Part shown: in pieces, positions 7,832 through 9,488 of the stretch
Layout of the letters: every line of letters starts with the position of its first letter
How positions within the stretch are numbered: the stretch's first letter is position 1
From: an uncultured delta proteobacterium
GTDB lineage: Bacteria > Myxococcota_A > Polyangia > Polyangiales > Polyangiaceae
Direction: 5' to 3'
Assembly: GCA_903893335.1 (NCBI GenBank)
Contig: CAITLX010000079.1
Location: 1-9,488, forward strand
DNA: 9,488 bases
The notes under the pieces: generated by a model
Told to the model about the DNA's origin: nothing
The model's input: the letters and a program-made list of their open reading frames with translations, nothing else
Database searches by the model: none
Program-made: the position numbers and the translations under genes

Positions 7832-9488
7832 ACGACCCCCTCGACCCGCGCGAGCCCGGCGATCAGCCCGAGCCCGCCCCCGCCACGCCGGCCCCCAGCC
7901 CGACCGCTCCCGAGCCGGCCGGCGCTCCCCTGCTCGCGCGCGGCAACCGCCTGCGCCTCGCGCGCGGCGGCCTCATCGCCCTCGCGGGCGGGTTCGTCGC
8001 GTTCGCCATCATGGCGAGCGACGCGCAGGCGCGCTGGGGCGTGCCGCTCGGCGTGCTGGCCGTCTTCGTCGCCGCCTTCGGCGTGCTCGATCTCCTCGGC
8101 TCGTTCGACGACCCGGACGAGACGGTCGCGACGCGCGTGCGCCTCTCCGACCTCGCCGCTCCCCTCGCCGCGACGCTCGGCGCGCTCGGCGCGACGCTCG
8201 CGCTCATCGGCGCGACGGCATCCGGCGCGCTCCCCATCGCCGCCGCAGCGGCGCTCGTGCCGGCTGCGTTCCTCGCGTTCGTCGCCGCCACGTTCCACCT
8301 CGGCGTCCGGCTCGGCCCGCTCGCGCTCGACGAGCGCGGCGAGGGGCGCCCGCTCGCGCGCCGCCACGGCTTCTGGGTCGTCGCCGTCGGCACGCTGCTC
8401 TACCTCCCCATGCAGGGCAGCTACTCGCTGTCCGACCCGTGGGAGGCGCACTACGGCGAGGTCGCGCGCGAGATGCTCTCGCGCAACGACTGGATCTCGA
8501 CGTGGTGGGCGCAGGACGGCTGGTTCTGGTCCAAGCCCGTGCTCGACTTCTGGATGCAGGCGCTCGCCATGGGCATCTTCGGCGTGCACTGGAAGCCCGA
8601 CCAGATGCTCGCGGGGGCCGAGGCCGGCCACACGCCCTGGCCCGAGTGGGCCGTGCGCATGCCGGTGTTCGTCCTCACCGTCCTGGCGCTCTACGTCCTC
8701 TACAAGGGCGTCGCGCGCGTCTTCGGGCGCCGCGCGGGCCTGCTCGGCGCGCTGGTGCTCGCGACGATGCCGCAGTGGTTCCTGCTCGCGCACCAGACCA
8801 TCACCGACATGCCGCTCGTCGCGACGCTGTCGACGTCGATGGGCCTGCTCATGCTCGGCATGCACACGCCCGAGGAGCAGCGCGCCCGGAGCTACGAGGT
8901 CGAGATCGGCGCCGCGCGCGTGCGGCTCACCGCGTTCCACCTCGTCTTCTTCGTCATCATCGCCAGCGCGCTGCCGCAGATCCTCTACCTCGCGTCGCGC
9001 AACTTCGAGCTGTTCTGGGGCAGCGCCGGCCACGGCTTCCACCCCCACCTCGACGAGTTCTGGTCCGGGTCGCGCGGCAACTGCGGCCTGCCGGGCAACG
9101 AGGCGTGCAACCACCAGGTGCCGTCCAACGCGCAGTTCCAGCCGGGGCTGCAGGCGCTGATGTGGTCGGCGGTGCTCGGCCTCGTGCTCTGGCTCAACTG
9201 GGGCGAGCGCCGCCTGACGCGCCTCTACTACCTCGCCGCCTGGTACTTCGCGGCCGTCGCCACCATGGGCAAGGGGCCCGCGGGCTTCGGGCTGCCCATC
9301 TGCGTGACGTTCACGTACCTCGCGACCACCCGCAAGTGGAGGAAGCTGCTCACCGTCGAGATCGTCAGCGGCCTGCTCATCATCGCCGCGGTCGCGATCC
9401 CCTGGTACTTCGCGATGTACGTGCGGCACGGTCAGGCGTTCACCGATCGCCTCATCTTCCACGACATGTACAAGCGCGCGATGACGCA
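7828..9488 (+). CDS. ArnT/PMT-like glycosyltransferase, family 39 (N-terminal 553 codons; runs off right edge)
   Basis: The frame is open from ATG 7828 to the right edge. The product is a multi-span inner-membrane protein of the GT-C fold, which uses polyprenyl-phosphate sugars to glycosylate lipid A, proteins or other envelope targets. Residues 1-46 are a Pro/Ala/Glu-rich cytoplasmic tail. Four predicted membrane helices (about 47-64, 71-91, 108-131, 133-158) precede the GT39 core and are not part of standard ArnT. The core then shows the first periplasmic-loop motif SLSDPWEAHYGEVAREML, with D203 and E206 at the usual acidic catalytic position; SKPVLDFWMQAL (235-246); VRMP (276-279); FGRRAGLLGALVLATMPQ; and the TDMP motif with D327. 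Around 380-435 there is a polar loop with C419 and C427, possibly disulfide-bonded. No Shine-Dalgarno sequence precedes the ATG, and no other start exists nearby in frame. The C-terminal soluble domain is outside the window. The sugar donor and acceptor cannot be told from this. Confidence 0.9.
   Translation, partial: MNDPLDPREPGDQPEPAPATPAPSPTAPEPAGAPLLARGNRLRLARGGLIALAGGFVAFAIMASDAQARWGVPLGVLAVFVAAFGVLDLLGSFDDPDETVATRVRLSDLAAPLAATLGALGATLALIGATASGALPIAAAAALVPAAFLAFVAATFHLGVRLGPLALDERGEGRPLARRHGFWVVAVGTLLYLPMQGSYSLSDPWEAHYGEVAREMLSRNDWISTWWAQDGWFWSKPVLDFWMQALAMGIFGVHWKPDQMLAGAEAGHTPWPEWAVRMPVFVLTVLALYVLYKGVARVFGRRAGLLGALVLATMPQWFLLAHQTITDMPLVATLSTSMGLLMLGMHTPEEQRARSYEVEIGAARVRLTAFHLVFFVIIASALPQILYLASRNFELFWGSAGHGFHPHLDEFWSGSRGNCGLPGNEACNHQVPSNAQFQPGLQALMWSAVLGLVLWLNWGERRLTRLYYLAAWYFAAVATMGKGPAGFGLPICVTFTYLATTRKWRKLLTVEIVSGLLIIAAVAIPWYFAMYVRHGQAFTDRLIFHDMYKRAMT

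Overview
The window is very GC-rich (by eye about 70% or more, with G/C at nearly every third codon position). This produces kilobase-long open frames antisense to the real genes. The organism is most likely a member of the Myxococcota. Reasons are the base composition, a receiver domain followed by a long Pro/Ala linker and a small acidic/hydrophobic tail, and the mix of housekeeping genes. This is a judgement from style, since no rRNA or other taxonomic marker is present. I see no tRNA, rRNA, CRISPR array, insertion sequence or phage gene. It reads as ordinary chromosome.

Layout from left to right. Positions 1-1409, minus strand: a two-gene unit, hrcA (heat-shock repressor) followed after 36 bp by the start of a TPR-like protein that runs off the left edge. 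Positions 1410-1574: a divergent control region with two back-to-back candidate promoters whose -35 elements form an inverted repeat. Positions 1575-5276, plus strand: a single-receiver response regulator with a Pro/Ala linker and a conserved-looking C-terminal segment, then valS 42 bp later. Positions 5274-5341: a large GC-rich palindrome in which the stop codons of valS and the convergent ABC-F gene lie on opposite arms. Positions 5339-7696, minus strand: a CxxCxxCC (YkgJ-type) metal-cluster protein upstream of a YbiT-type ABC-F ATPase, separated by a U-tract hairpin that abuts the ABC-F ribosome binding site. Positions 7697-7827: a divergent spacer with two inverted repeats and a 14-codon upstream reading frame. 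Positions 7828-9488, plus strand: the first 553 codons of an ArnT/PMT-like GT39 membrane glycosyltransferase that continues past the right edge.

Functionally, three genes concern protein synthesis and quality: HrcA controls chaperones, ValRS charges tRNA-Val, and the ABC-F protein acts on ribosomes. The others concern signalling (response regulator), metal-cluster chemistry (YkgJ family) and envelope glycosylation (GT39). No single pathway or defence-type system joins them. I did not find a convincing undescribed system. The best leads are the possible attenuator ahead of the ABC-F gene, the response-regulator C-terminal segment, and the unusual N-terminal part of the glycosyltransferase.
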